A stretch of DNA of 64,000 nucleotides, taken from Podaxis mareebaensis (taxonomy: Eukaryota; Basidiomycota; Agaricomycetes; Agaricales; Agaricaceae). Below the pieces are notes generated by a model, which did not search any database, was not told the origin of the DNA, and was given only the letters and a program-made list of their open reading frames with translations. Every line of letters begins with the position of its first letter. Position 1 is the first letter of the stretch. The stretch covers positions 103,698 to 167,697 of the forward strand of contig JAEUWP010000141.1 in the NCBI GenBank assembly GCA_018524725.1. Direction: 5' to 3'. A program made the translations under genes and the position numbers. Below are positions 11,934-23,968 of the stretch, in pieces.

Positions 11934-14900
11934 ATGCACAGAGGCGCACTTGCAAAGGTCTCCACGCGCGCAATCTGTGCCAGGCAGTGTCGCAATGCCT
12001 CTACTATCCCTTCTCATTCCACCTCGTCCCCTTCAAATGCCATCCCGAATCCCACTTCCTCTTCTTCCAAACCCAAAAATACGCACGCACCCAAGCCCGG
12101 AAAGCCTCGCAAAGACACACCAGACGGGAATCTAGTACGGGAAAAACGTGGCCTTATGCGTTTGCTTCAAACCATCAAGGATTCCGAGGGTCGGGCTGGA
12201 AAAGGTTGGAGGTTTATGCCCTCACGGCGAGGTGAGGAGATGAGGTTGAAGAAGAAGGCGGAGGAGGGTGGTAAACACGCTGCTGCTGGTTTTGACTTTG
12301 GGCTGAGGTCGGATAGTATGATGTCGTTGGCGTCGCAGACGTTTAGTGCGCCTGTTGCCGCTGAGCAGGTGGAACAAGAGGATGAGATTGGTCTTTATCC
12401 CGAGACGCCTCTGGGTTCGTTCGTTGAGATGAGGCGGTGAGTTCTTCATCCAATTCTATTGAACGATAATTTGCTTAGTGTCATTTTGCGTTAGGAATGA
12501 CGTGGCAGAACAGGGCGTGGTTATCGGAAGCGGTTTCATGGACCGGCAGTGGAAACTCTCGGTCCTGACAAAAGACGGCGAGTTGTGGCTCACACTAAAA
12601 GAGGATATATTCTTCTCTATCCCCTCTATATGCTCCTCAGACCTCGCAAACCGCTGCGGCGCTCAACCCGTCCCCGAAACCTCCACTCAACTCAATGCGC
12701 GCATCGAAGTACTTAAACGCATCCGTCAGGTCGAACGAGACATCGAAAACGCCATGGTCGCACTCTCCCAAAAATTGCTCTCTGTATACGAAATGATTCG
12801 TGCCAAAGACCCAAATGACTGGGCTGAGGTCACCGTGACTGAAGTTGCAAAGTTGGTTCACAAGAAGCCGACTGCTGTCGAGATATTAGCAACACACAAA
12901 TTGTTGATGAACAATCCAGTGCGATTCGTTGCGGCGTCCGCGTATCAGACCAACCAGATCTTCAGGGTGCGGCCGTTGAATGATGTTAAGGACGTGTTGC
13001 AGGTGCAGGAGTGGGTGAGGGCGAGAGATCCTTTGGTGGAGAAATTTATTGTGAAGGCGAAGGAGGTCATGGGCCATCAGAAACCGTTGATGGAGAGCAC
13101 GAGAAGGGAGGGGCCGAGTTTACAGCCTGCGGATCATGCGTGGACCCCGTCGGACAAGACGATCATCCGGTTCTTAATTGCATCGCTACGCCATGGACGC
13201 GCCATTCAAGTGGATCCCTATATCGTTAGTCTGGGCTTCATTCTCAGGCGTGTTTACGGCTTGTCGAGCGTCGCCCACATCGACGACATCGTACATAAGC
13301 TCTTGGTCGAGATCGGTGTGTTCACGCCGTGGCAGGACCTTATTGTCATCGAACGGAGTCATAAACTCGACTTGGAGATGAGACCTAATGTGCTTAAGGA
13401 ACGGGAACAGAGCATCTTGCGAGCGTTGACAAAGTCAAATAGCGCCAATCCTACGCACCCGGATGACTTTTACGGAAAGGACCCCATGGCACCTGTGCGC
13501 CATGATTGGGGCGATATGCCGGTCTATGTTGTGGATGATGCATCTGCGGAGGAGTTGGACGATGGTATTTCTATCCAACAGATACCCTCTGAGCCTGGCA
13601 ACGTTTGGGTGCATGTGCACGTTGCAGACCCAGGCTCACTTATACCTCCTACCAACTTCCTCGCCCAAAAAGCTGCTGAGCAATCGGAGACTTGGTACAT
13701 GGTTCCAAAATCCTTCCCTCTGTTCCCGAAGTGCATCACTCATCACCCGACTCATGGTCTCTCACTTGGTACCCGGTCGAAAAATGGCATCCCCGACCGT
13801 GTCATGACATTCAGTGTCAAGCTTGACTCGAAGGGAGATATACTGGATTACGCTGTTCGAGCTGGCCTCGTGCGCAATGTCAAAATCCTCAACTATGATA
13901 ATGTAGACGCGACTCTTGGCTTCCCACCGGCTGCGTACGAATACCCGTTCGGTAACCAAAGACCACCCTCAACACTTACCCCTCTTACACCTGACACTAC
14001 CAAAGACATGCAACTTCTCAGAGACGTAGCGGATGCCCAACGACGACAACGTCTATCAAAAAATTGGTTCTCGTTCGACCGTGAAAAAGGCTACGTAGAG
14101 CGCGTGGGTGAACTTCCGGTTGAAATGGGTGGACGAATCGACGCGCCGCAGTTACACCGTGGATTCCCGAAGCTGACATACATTGTCGAAAAGTATAGTA
14201 TCAACGCTGAATATGGAACGAGGGCTATTATTGCGGAGATGATGAAACTTGCGTGTCGGGCGGCGTCGAGGTTTTGCACGGACAAGAACTTGCCTGTGCT
14301 TCGACGTACGTCGAACCCTATGGTGCCTGTATCCGAGGAGGCGATCGATTTGATCTTGAAAATGAGGGATGAGACGGGGTATGTTCATGAGGAGGATGCG
14401 TTGAGGTATATTATGTATACGCCTGGAGCGCGGTATACCACGACTCCTGGGATGCATTATGGGTTGGGCGTGCCTGAGGGAGAGGGGTATGTCCGTGTGA
14501 CGTCGCCGTTGAGGAGGTACGCGGATCTTGTTGTGCATTGGCAGATTCAGCAAGCCCTACTCGCGGAGAAGGGGTTGGCTGGTGCGCGTCCGAGATTTGA
14601 TATGGGATGGATGGAGGACTATGGTGTGAACCTTGCTTTCAAGGATCAGTACATTAAAGGTACCTTGAGGCGGCATCAGAGGTTCTGGTCGCTCTTGTAT
14701 ATCAAGCGGTGGCGGGAACTCTTTGCGGGAGGGAAGAATCGGGATTTGTGGCCTAAGGATGCTCAGGAGAGACCGATAGAAGACCCGTTGGAGGGTTTGG
14801 AGGGATATTTGGTGACGCTGCCTGTGATGAATAGGCTGACGCAGGATTTGCAGATGGGGCTGTTTGTCCCGAGGTTGGGGTTGAAGGAGATTGTGAGTGG

Positions 14901-15024
14901 AGTGCCGGCTGAGGCGGTTATGGACGCGAAAGTTGGGATGTTTTTGCCTGTGAGGGTGAAGGATATCTACTTGGGAGTTAAGCCCCTTTTGGAGTTGGAG
15001 TATGATAAAACGCGGGGGCGGTAA
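11934..15024 (+). CDS. dss1: Mitochondrial 3'-5' exoribonuclease (RNB family)
   Basis: Homologue of yeast Dss1 and Neurospora CYT-4, the RNase II-type nuclease of the mitochondrial degradosome that turns over and processes mitochondrial RNA with the Suv3 helicase. Two exons join in phase (donor at 12437, acceptor ending at 12494) to give about 1010 residues. The N-terminus (MHRGALAKVSTRAICARQCR) is basic, hydroxylated and lacks acids, as expected for a mitochondrial presequence. The RNB domain starts near MPVYVVDDASAEELDDG, which holds the metal-binding aspartates. It continues through WVHVHVADPGSLI, LSLGTRSKNG and the conserved tail RVTSPLRRYADLVVHWQ. The C-terminal 200 residues end in an S1-like beta region. 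Family and location are well supported; the partner helicase is not in this window. Confidence 0.95.
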
Positions 15025-15260
15025 TGAGATTTAGACGGGCAGGGTTAGATGGTTCCCTTTTTATTGTATAAATAATCATAATTAGTACACCCTACTCTCT
15101 GGACGAATGTCATTTTACTCGTATTTTCTTGTATCATACGTTGAGGATGGTATGTCTTCCGGGCCTGGAAACTCGGCGATGAACCAAATGTCGATCAGAG
15201 TGGTTCGATTTTGAGAGAGCTTCTATATTTGGAAGGGGCTGGGAATGGGATCAAATAATT

Positions 15261-15267
15261 TATAAAT
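15261..15267 (+). promoter_or_regulatory. TATA box of the CYP51 gene
   Basis: TATAAAT about 90 bp upstream of the CYP51 ATG. The next in-frame ATG codons at 15266 overlap this box and so are unlikely starts. Confidence 0.45.
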
Positions 15268-15356
15268 GAATGGTGCGAGAAGACATTGCCTTGCACTCAT
15301 TCTCTCTCTCCTCGTGATCCTTCCCCCTCCCCTTCGTTGGGCTCCTCACCGCCACC

Positions 15357-17377
15357 ATGTCCGTCGTTGCCAATGGCACGATACCACTCTCCGACGCCTG
15401 GTCAGGCTACCTCGCACATGCACAGGCTCAGCTCAGTCCATTGAACACGAAACTTGTGTTGCTTTTCTTTGTGAACGTCCCGATTCTGGCGATTGTGCTG
15501 AATGTTTTGCGGCAATTAGTACGTGAATTCTTAGGCTGGATGATATGTTGAATGAATCTTGTTTCCTTGGCTATATAGCTCATCCCCCGCAAGGCGAATG
15601 AACCTCCCGTTGTATTTCATTGGCTACCCGTCATTGGTTCGGCGGTTGGGTATGGTACTGACCCACTCAACTTTTTCTTCAAGTGTCGTGAGAAGGTGTG
15701 TGTGTCTACTCTCCCTGTGGAATGAATTGGAATCTGTTGACACTGGTATCATGTGTTTTTTGCTGTGTAGTATGGGGATGTGTTTACGTTTATCCTCTTT
15801 GGGCGTCGCGTGACTGTAGCGCTTGGATGCAAGGGTAACAATTTCATCTTGGGTGGAAAGTCGATCGTGTTTAATGCTGAGGATGCCTATACTGTGAGTT
15901 GCTTGGTGTTCATGGATGTAGAAATCGCCTTGACTGGGTTTTTTGTAGCATCTTACGACCCCCGTGTTCGGAAAGGATGTCGTCTACGACGTTCCTAACG
16001 AAGTATTCATGGAACAAAAGAAGTTCGTCAAAGTCGGTCTCTCGACAGATAACCTCCGCGCCTACGTAGGCATGATCGAAGAAGAGGTCGAGGAATACCT
16101 TAAATCCGACCCCGCTTTCTCAGTGTACCAGACCAATGACGTCAACGAGTGGGGACAGTTTGATGTACTGAGCGTGTTGCAAGGGATCACGATTTTGACT
16201 GCGTCGAGGACCTTGCAGGGCAAGGAAGTGCGTGAGGGGATGGACAAGACTTTTGCGGAGATCTATAATGATTTGGATGGCGGGTTCACACCGCTCAACT
16301 TTTTGTTCCCGAATTTGCCGCTGGAGAGTTATAGGAAGAGGGATGTGGCGCATAAGAAGATGAGTGACTTTTATGTGAACATTATTAGGCAGAGGAGGAA
16401 TGGTACGAACACGGATGTGAGTATTTCTTTGTTCATTGCTTTTGCCACGTATTGATGAGATCTCTCTAGCACGAACATGACATGATCGCAGCCCTGATGC
16501 AACAGAATTACCGGGATGGACGCCCGTTGAAAGATCACGAGATCGCCCACATCATGATTGCTCTTCTTATGGCCGGTCAACATACAAGTTCTGCCACGGG
16601 TTCTTGGGCTCTCCTTCACATTGCCGAACGTCCAGATGTTGGGTATGTTTCCTTTAATTGTCCATCTCGACACGTATGTTAACCGGTCCTAGCGAGGCTC
16701 TGTACCAAGAACAAGTCAAGTACTTCTCGAATCCCGATGGCACACTCCGTTCCATGACCTTTGAGGAACTCCGCCAACTCCCCGTTATGGACTCCGTCAT
16801 CCGTGAAACACTCCGCATGCACCCACCTATCCACAGCATTATGCGCTATGTCCGTGATGACATGCCTATCCCCGCCACGCTCGCTGCCCCAGGCAAAGAT
16901 ACAACCTATGTTGTTCCCAAAGGTCACTACGTCCTCGCCTCTCCTGTTGTCAGTCAAATGGACCCCCAGATCTGGAGAGAAGCGGACAAGTGGGAGCCAT
17001 CTAGGTGGAGTGATCCGGAAGGTGTTGCGGCCCTGGCGTCCAAGACTTACGAAGACATAAATGGAGAGAAGATCGATTATGGATTTGGTGCGGTTAGTAA
17101 GGGTACGGAGAGTCCGTATCAGCCGTTTGGAGCGGGCAAGCATCGGTGTATCGGAGAGCAGTTTGCATATTTGCAACTGGGGACGATTATTGCGATGATT
17201 GTGAGGCATATGGAGATTAAGATTGACAAGGTGCCAGAGCATAACTATCATGTGAGTATTTCTTTTTGTGATTTGTTGTAGAGAAGATTTGAGGCTGATG
17301 GGCTTGGTTTGTAGACTATGATTACGCTGCCCAAGACTCCTCGGATGATCTCGTATAGGAGGAGAAAGTTGGATTGA
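15357..17377 (+). CDS. erg11: Sterol 14-alpha-demethylase (CYP51)
   Basis: Cytochrome P450 of ergosterol synthesis in the endoplasmic reticulum; removes the 14-alpha methyl of lanosterol or eburicol and is the target of azole fungicides. Seven exons (15357-15518, 15579-15695, 15771-15893, 15949-16416, 16470-16642, 16693-17251, 17315-17377) give 554 residues with all joins in phase. A single N-terminal membrane anchor (LVLLFFVNVPILAIVLNVL) precedes the P450 fold. Landmarks: NAEDAYTHLTTPVFG in the B-C region, I-helix MAGQHTSSATG, K-helix ETLRMHPP and heme ligand loop FGAGKHRCIGEQ. The tyrosine of VVYDVPN, equivalent to Candida Y132, is wild type. The start has a good context (gccaccATG). A further paralogue may exist elsewhere in the genome. 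Confidence 0.97.
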
Positions 17378-18666
17378 ATTAGATAGGGCAGACTCCTAGA
17401 CGCTATATATCTATACCTTAGTTTCGTCTGTTTATTGTCGACGTCGTTAATTCATACGGGAATTCGAGGCAAATGTATCTGGTAGGGGATTACTTAGCAT
17501 CGTTGGGTGGTGAACTGAATCGTTCATCCACCAACGACTAATATCAACCGAGCTGTGACCTCAATCTGTCGAGTCCTGTCAACTTCACCTGACACAACTA
17601 TAGGATGCTCCTGAATTCCTTGTTCTCGTACTTGGATCAAAGGAAATCCAGAGTACCTATACCCTGTGCGGGAATGCCTTAGGCACGACCCATAAGAACA
17701 ATGTGGCATACAAGCCGGATCACCAAACGCCTCGATCTCGTGACCGATTCAGATACACTACACACGAACCACTATAAGCATGGAGTTTGTTGGGTATCCC
17801 AGAATGTCAAACTTGCTCTTTAAGAAGTTGACCAAAGAGTGAATAATGGCGTCGAAGTCTTGGTGTGGCGGGATACGCGAAGAAATGGCGTCTTGACGGT
17901 ACTAGGATCGGCAGTCGCAACCTGGAGAACAATAGGAGCAGGGGTGTACTCGACTAAATGCTAATCCTAATGTCAATAATAATTCGTCTTGTCTCTGGCG
18001 CAGTAACTTGAATGAGGCAGGTTTCCGAATAGTCGCTGATAACTTGCGCAAGCTCCTCATTTTCCTTCCTAGATAGATGTGGTCGCCAGAAGCCCACGTG
18101 CGGAACCATTTGCCCGAGAAATAAACAGTGCAAAGAGCCTCTAGGTAACTAGATGCGATTTGGCGATTCAACGGGCGCTTCTGAGCACTTAGTCAACCCG
18201 GGCCGTGCGATGAGTATTGGAATTTGAATTGGAATGCCACCATCACCCATTTCCTTCAGAGGAATTCATATTGCCAAATAGGGACTACTCGTCTCACTCT
18301 ATTCTTATCCGCGTTTGATTAGAGATTTCAGGGCCGCCCCCGTAGTTATATAGAAGGCTGCGGTATGAAACGGTATGTAACATGGCCTCAGTGCCCGACC
18401 ACAAATTCTGGTATCCACTGATCATTTCTCCGAAGTTTACTCATTTACTTTGACTCTTGGGGCTCCATCCTGGGGCGGCTGAACGTTGGAGACGTGTTGT
18501 TTAGTGTAAAAACAAAGACAGATGGACTTCGACCGTTTAGTGTATTGCCTTTATTGATCATTTTTGCACTGCATCAACGCGTGGACTACCATGAGGTGGA
18601 GGAACGATCAGTAAATCTACGTTATTCCCTGTCAAACTCGGCCTAGAGGATCCTCTTTCGATGCGC
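17378..18666. other. Intergenic, no gene seen
   Basis: 3' flank of CYP51 followed by about 1.2 kb without a recognisable coding frame. A minus-strand frame at 17902-18171 is open for 90 codons but resembles nothing known and has no supporting splice or promoter signals. Confidence 0.5.
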
Positions 18667-18674
18667 ACTGCCAT
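18667..18674. repeat. Target-site duplication, left copy
   Basis: ACTGCCAT immediately outside the left terminal inverted repeat of the 711-bp transposon; identical to the copy at 19386-19393. Confidence 0.82.
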
Positions 18675-19385
18675 AGGACCCCCGAAAATAGGGGGGGAAC
18701 CCTGATCTGAGTTTGGAGGTTTTTATCCGCACGAAATTTTGAGATTTTTATCCGGAGAAAAAATCAGGGTTCCCCGGCCACCCATGTTTTATCCGGATTT
18801 TGCAACAGGGTCCGGGCGCTTAAGGGCCTAGTGCTGATTTTTCACTCTCGGGCAGCGTGCAAACCACTTTTTTTTTCGCCTGAAAGCAGATCAGAATGAT
18901 GTTGTAGATAAAATAATGTGAGAGTGGTGTTCTAGTTCTTCAACCGCTGATGAAGCTCTTTTACCATAGCTTGTCTAAGCATGAACTTAAGTACTCTGAA
19001 GGTCTTCGAAGGCAATCGTGAGAAATCCTGTGAGTAGTGGGCGCTTCGATGGGAGTGGATTTCAAAACAGTAAATAATGCCCATAAGTAGGACGAAATGG
19101 AATTTGCACTGTCTGTAATCAGCAGCTAGCAGCTACGTTTCGGAACAGAGGGCCAACGTTCGGACCCGGGTCCTGCCCACCGTGGCTGGTGCCCGCCCAC
19201 ATAGGAAATTTTATCCGTATTTTAACAGGGTACCCTCCGGAGACCAAGGTCTTATCCGGAACTCAAAGGAGGCTTTCACCCAAAGTTCCGCAATTTTTAT
19301 CCGAAAATGTGCGGAGGGTTTCCGGGGAATCTTCATATTTCTATCCGAATTTGATCAGGGATACCCCCCAATTTTCGGGGGTCCT
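18675..19385. mobile_element. Non-autonomous DNA transposon, 8-bp TSD, 711 bp
   Basis: A complete MITE-like element. Its ends are inverted copies: 18675-18707 and the reverse complement of 19353-19385 match at 30 of 33 positions, beginning AGGACCCCCGAAAAT. It is flanked on both sides by the identical octamer ACTGCCAT (18667-18674 and 19386-19393), the target-site duplication made on insertion. An 8-bp duplication is typical of the hAT superfamily, though P-type elements also make 8 bp. No transposase frame fits inside, so it would depend on an enzyme supplied elsewhere. Near both ends lie directly oriented copies of a roughly 30-bp module built around TTTTATCCG and CAGGGT-CCC. The perfect duplication and near-perfect ends suggest recent insertion. 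Confidence 0.82.
18720..19347 (+). repeat. TTTTATCCG modules inside the transposon
   Basis: TTTTATCCG or one-base variants recur in the same orientation at about 18721, 18746, 18787, 19209, 19251, 19295 and 19338, three near the left end and four near the right. Several are followed after 8-15 bp by CAGGGT or CAGGGA and a C-run, making a recognisable module. Subterminal direct repeats like these are binding sites for transposase in hAT and related elements; that role here is inference. Confidence 0.7.
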
Positions 19386-19393
19386 ACTGCCAT
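19386..19393. repeat. Target-site duplication, right copy
   Basis: ACTGCCAT immediately outside the right terminal inverted repeat of the 711-bp transposon; identical to the copy at 18667-18674. Neither neighbouring base extends the match, so the duplication is exactly 8 bp. Confidence 0.82.
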
Positions 19394-21709
19394 TCAAAGG
19401 TTTCGATAAAGGTGATTGTGTGTTTGGCTGTTCTAGGGCGTCGTGTTCGTTCCTGATTCCGCCAGTCTCTTTGTGTGAATATGCACTGCCCTACGCAGTT
19501 AATGACGCTACGGTGACGTCCTACTATTATTAATATTTCCTTAGAGCAACCTAGTACCCTACCATGTGCAAAAAAAAAATTTGATGAAAGAGCCGGACGG
19601 CACAACGTCTGAAGGTCTGAGGGCTAACCCCAAACCCCATAAGACCCGAAATATCTTAGTTTACTGAAAAGCAGCCGCCTGGCTACTACGGTATGCGAGT
19701 GCGATAGCATCCGTCTATCGCTGGGTTCTGATCCAACCGAAGTGAACATTGGGTCATCCCTCCAAGAGGGAGCCGAAGTATACAAGCGAGTGTACACTAC
19801 TTATATACCACATAGTTGAGTCATAATAAAATTTTTGTGGGTGGTGCCGGCTACATGCATAGCCGAACCGGCACCTCCACATTACTGTCAATAGAGCTAA
19901 ATGTGCTCCCATAAGCGACATTTTCTGTTTGATTTTGGACACGACATACTATGCTTTGTTCCTAGATACAATTCCTCGCAGACGCTCAGACAGAATGATT
20001 AATTTTTGGGTGACACCCTTGCAGGGAACTAAGGCTTGAGGCTTGTTCGGAGGCCATTGCATAAAAACCAAGCCCCCTGGGGATCGGACTCCGCAGCACA
20101 AATTGCCAGCAACATAAAACATCCCTGTGTGGCTGCCCAGACAACGTGCTGCTCGACTGGCAGTGTCGAAGAATTGTCTATGGCCTTGGTATCCTATTCA
20201 GTGTTTCCCTGTTACTTCCATCCTACGACTTCCGGCAGCACAATTTCACCGGGGCCTCACTGGCAGCAAGGGGCTTCATCCTGTCAGCGGTTGTGTCAGT
20301 ACTCAAATCAGGAAATGCTATGCCATGTGCAAAGAGCACCATATGGGCTGTTAGCCCCACGGCTTCTCGCTCGTCCTGACAACACCGACAATAATACGAC
20401 TCGCGCGTAATGATGTCCCTTTGCGAAGATGGAGAGTGAAACCAGGAGCCCTGATGTTCTGCTCACCGCCCGAAACTATATGCAGGTATCTCCGGTGATG
20501 GGCTTATTCCTTAAGCAAGGTCTCGCCCATGACAGTCCTAAGGCTTTGAAGGCATTCTCCCAGAGCATCAATGTAGATGCTCGCTTTCTCTTGTTTATTT
20601 CCATGACCCTAAGAACTTCACCTTCCGCAGCATCTGCGATTTCCCTGATGCCTGTATTACCCGTCTGCCGCTTTATGTGCCGGGAACGGCTCGTGTCGCC
20701 ATTAGTGTTCTAGGCAGGTTCTAGGCAGTGACTCTAGCCCTTCGATCCAGCATTCCAAGGCCGGCAGAGGTATACACGCACCTTGGGAGGTCAGACGGTG
20801 CTTGCATCCTATTTGACCCGGAAGAAACGTCAGAGATGTCGTAAATCCGTTCCCAGATAAGGACTTGGACTACCTTTTGATTCCGTGTATTCTGTAAAAC
20901 TTTAACACACCCAAATCCCAATGGGATTCACGACACAGCCACCTCTGATCACTAACTTGAGAAGCTTGCCCAATGCGCCTTGAAGTCAATATACCCAGTT
21001 GCATCTGCGCCGACCTCCCTAGCTAATTCTCCAGGAATACTATAGTTTATGGACTCCTTGTTCCAAAGTCATTATTGTGAGGCTTGTATAGTACATCTCT
21101 CCTGTTCGATTCTCATTTCTTACAACTGTCTTCACGTCAGCCTGAGTTCGGTTCAAATTGGCCGTGATATGGATCACGCATCGTGCCTCCTTTCATAAAC
21201 TCTACACCAACTGTAGGGTCCGAGCAGGGAGAGATGCCTGTAGACTCAACTTCGGTCACGCAGGACTTGACCCTAGCGTGGGACCCTCGGACCACTCGGG
21301 ATCGGCATACGACAAAAAACGTAATTTCATGCGAGTCATGAACGATATGATGGCGTCGAGGTACTAACATACCATTGAAAGGTAGGCGACATATTTGTTG
21401 ATCTTTGCATGGACCGACTGTGTTCAACCCAATATTATGTTCTTGCGTTGTTACGGGTTTCCTCTTGAAGTGACAAGGCGATGTTTCCAACCAGTTCAAG
21501 GGACGTTTCATCCAGACAAGGACTGCATCTGCTGCGCGGCTAAAGGGTTTCGCACGGCATAGTGATCTTGATCTATTTCCAGTGACCGCAAAACAATTTC
21601 GCAAGGGCTAATCGGACGTGTCCTCAGAGTACGGCAGCGCGGACGCTGGTTATGCGGTTAAACGTCCACAGAATATCTCCCCAGATAAAGCGCAGCAATG
21701 CCTAAGCCC
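19394..21709. other. Intergenic, no confident gene
   Basis: About 2.3 kb between the transposon and the first peroxygenase. Several open frames of 60-150 codons exist on both strands but overlap each other and match no family I know. Around 20580-20720 one plus frame reads in a protein-like way for about 45 codons before a stop. It may hold decayed sequence, but nothing is assignable. Confidence 0.4.
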
Positions 21710-21716
21710 TATAAAA
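21710..21716 (+). promoter_or_regulatory. TATA box of peroxygenase gene 1
   Basis: TATAAAA 52 bp upstream of the peroxygenase ATG at 21768. An ATG at 21698 lies upstream of this box and so should not be in the transcript. Confidence 0.6.
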
Positions 21717-21767
21717 ACTTCCTAAAACAAGAGGCGACGACCAAACAACTCTTGTACCTCGTTGCGG

Positions 21768-23119
21768 ATGGCCTACTTCTTAGTCTTCATCACCCTTGTA
21801 CTTACTTTGGCCTCGGCGACCATAGCGTTTCCCTCTTATGCTTCGTTGGCGGGGCTGCCGAGAGAAGAACTGGACAAGATCATTCCGACCCTTCAGTTCC
21901 GCCAACCAGATAACCCCCCAGGTCCTTTGAAGTTCAACGGTACCAAGCTTGTTAACGACCGCAAACATCCTTGGAAGGCTCTTAGGAAAGGGGACATTCG
22001 AGGACCGTGCCCCGGCTTGAACACGCTCGCTTCTCATGGGGTACGTCCGTTCCATGCCCTATAGTTTCCAGTTGAGAACCTCCAACCGACCATCGCAGTA
22101 TCTTCCCCGGGACGGCATCGCCACACCAGCTCAGATTATCAACGCTGTTCAGGAAGGTAAGGCCTCATGACCTCAATTGCGGGGTAGTGTCTAATGGTAT
22201 TGTCGTAGGATTTAACATGGAGAATGAGCTCGCGAGATTTGTGACCTATGCTGCTCACCTCGTCGATGGCAATGTCATTACCAATCTACTTAGTATTGGC
22301 GAGAAGTCTGCCAAGACAGGCCCTGACCCGTCGGGACCAGCAACTGTAGGTGGCTTAAATACCCACGCTGTATTTGAAGGCGATGCCAGTTTGACGCGAG
22401 GTCAGCTTATCTGAAGCAGTTTATGAATGGAACCAGACTTACCTCAACGTTCAGGGGATGCCTTTTTCGGAGACAATCACAGCTTCAACGAGACGCTCTT
22501 CGACGAGGCAAGTTCTAAACAGCACCGATCAGACAAGATCAGCTACTAACCTCCGAATAATCGACAGTTTGCCGCGTTCAGTAATAAATTCGGTGCCGGA
22601 AAATACAATTACACAGTTGCCGCCGAATTAAGGTTCCAGCGTATTCAAGATTCAATCGCGACAAATCCGACGTTCTCCTTTGTATCACCCCGATTCTTCA
22701 CGGCTTACGCAGAGTCCGTTTTCCCCGTCAATTTCTTCGTAGATGGACGCCAAGGAGATGGACAATTGGATCTTGACGTTGCACGCGGCTTCTTCAAGGA
22801 CATGCGCATGCCCAAAGACTTCCATCGAACTAGCAAGCCAACGGGCGCTGAGGGCATTGATATAATCGCCGCTGTCCACCCGGTTTCTCCTGGTGCGAAC
22901 GTAGGTAGGGTGAACAACTATGTCCCCGACCCAACTTCTGCCAACTTCACGACTTTCTGCTTGTTATACGTGAACTTCGTAAACGACACTGTTCGAGGGT
23001 TATACCCCAACCCGACTGGAGTTTTGAGGAAAGCACTTAACATCAATTTGGATTTCCTCTATGATGCTATTCCCAGTGACAATTGCCCCCAAGTCTTCCC
23101 GTATGGAAAGGACGATTAG
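21768..23119 (+). CDS. Unspecific peroxygenase 1 (heme-thiolate, secreted)
   Basis: Secreted heme-thiolate peroxidase that uses hydrogen peroxide to insert oxygen into C-H bonds and aromatics; closely resembles the long-type peroxygenase of Agrocybe (Cyclocybe) aegerita. Five exons (21768-22040, 22099-22156, 22209-22400, 22455-22507, 22568-23119) give 375 residues. A signal peptide ends near ATIA (residue 20) and a propeptide-like stretch follows. The heme ligand Cys is in GPCPG (Cys81), the magnesium site is EGD (167-169), and the acid-base pair is Arg234 and Glu241 in PRFFTAYAE. N-glycosylation sequons are plentiful and a cysteine near the C-terminus (NCPQVFPYG) suits the known disulfide. 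The start is the ATG at 21768. The intron after LFDE uses a GC donor. Confidence 0.96.
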
Positions 23120-23917
23120 AGATTTTTACCAGTTGTTTGACGCAATCGATAGATAGCTCCATGTTTTGTTATGTCGATGTACATTCCTGTTCTGGTATAA
23201 TATGTTTACTCATCAATGTAAAGCAAGGTGAATGACTAGGGACGTGACAGAGAACCAAGCCGACGCGGTACTGCACGTGCCGAATACCACGTTGGGTGTG
23301 AGTGCCCGATGATTAAATCGTCCACGAGGAACCTCTAAATTCTTTTCAGCTGGTACTTCTCAATCAGATAGGCTGCACCCGGTTCCGCTCGCAGAACGAA
23401 AGGGAAGCATGCCTCTGGGATCGACAGAAGAATGACCCCGGGGACATCGGCCTGGTCTGGACAAAACACACCTAGTTTATGCAACATTTCATCAGTTCGT
23501 GCCATCGAATGTATCTTCTGCACATTCGAAGGCCGTCGTCTCCTTCGTTCGAGGGACTGGAAAATCTTTCTCAACCGCAGGTGATGTTTCTGTCGTCCGT
23601 GGAGTTCCTGTGAAGATCTACTTTCGAAATAGAACGATGCCTGTCGTTCCTGGAGTTAATTCTTCCTGTCGCAAATAGTTCGGTCGTCTCAAGGAGCATG
23701 ATTTTCTGCCGAGCCAAGTTCCGAATTTTATACCTTATTGGTACGTCTTGGTTCCTAATTTCCATCTAGATTTTCGTCGCACACTTTACGATCCCAAGTC
23801 ATATGGCAGCTGGCAGGCGTGGGTCACTGAAGCAATGCCATGGCCCCGGCCGGTATTACTAGAAACTGCTTGTGTAAGTACTGTTGTAAATCCGCAGACT
23901 GACATGTCCTGACGGTG
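23120..23917. other. Intergenic between the peroxygenase genes
   Basis: About 800 bp holding the 3' end of peroxygenase 1 and the promoter of peroxygenase 2. No coding frame of interest was seen. Confidence 0.5.
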
Positions 23918-23923
23918 TATAAA
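23918..23923 (+). promoter_or_regulatory. TATA box of peroxygenase gene 2
   Basis: TATAAA 46 bp before the ATG at 23969. Its spacing matches the TATA box of the first peroxygenase and argues against the upstream in-frame ATG at 23915. Confidence 0.6.
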
Positions 23924-23968
23924 TGCTGGTCCCATTTGTCGAGTTCCGGCTCGGTTCTTCCAATCCCG

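Noticed and set aside
17902..18171. 89-codon minus-strand frame downstream of CYP51
   Set aside because: No family match, no promoter and no splice partners.
19680..19750. tRNA- or SINE-like fold: stem GATAG/CTATC with a 7-nt loop followed by GGGTTCTGATCCAACC
   Set aside because: The loop lacks the invariant T33, the T-arm has only four pairs with a non-standard loop and no acceptor stem closes. Not enough to call a tRNA or SINE.
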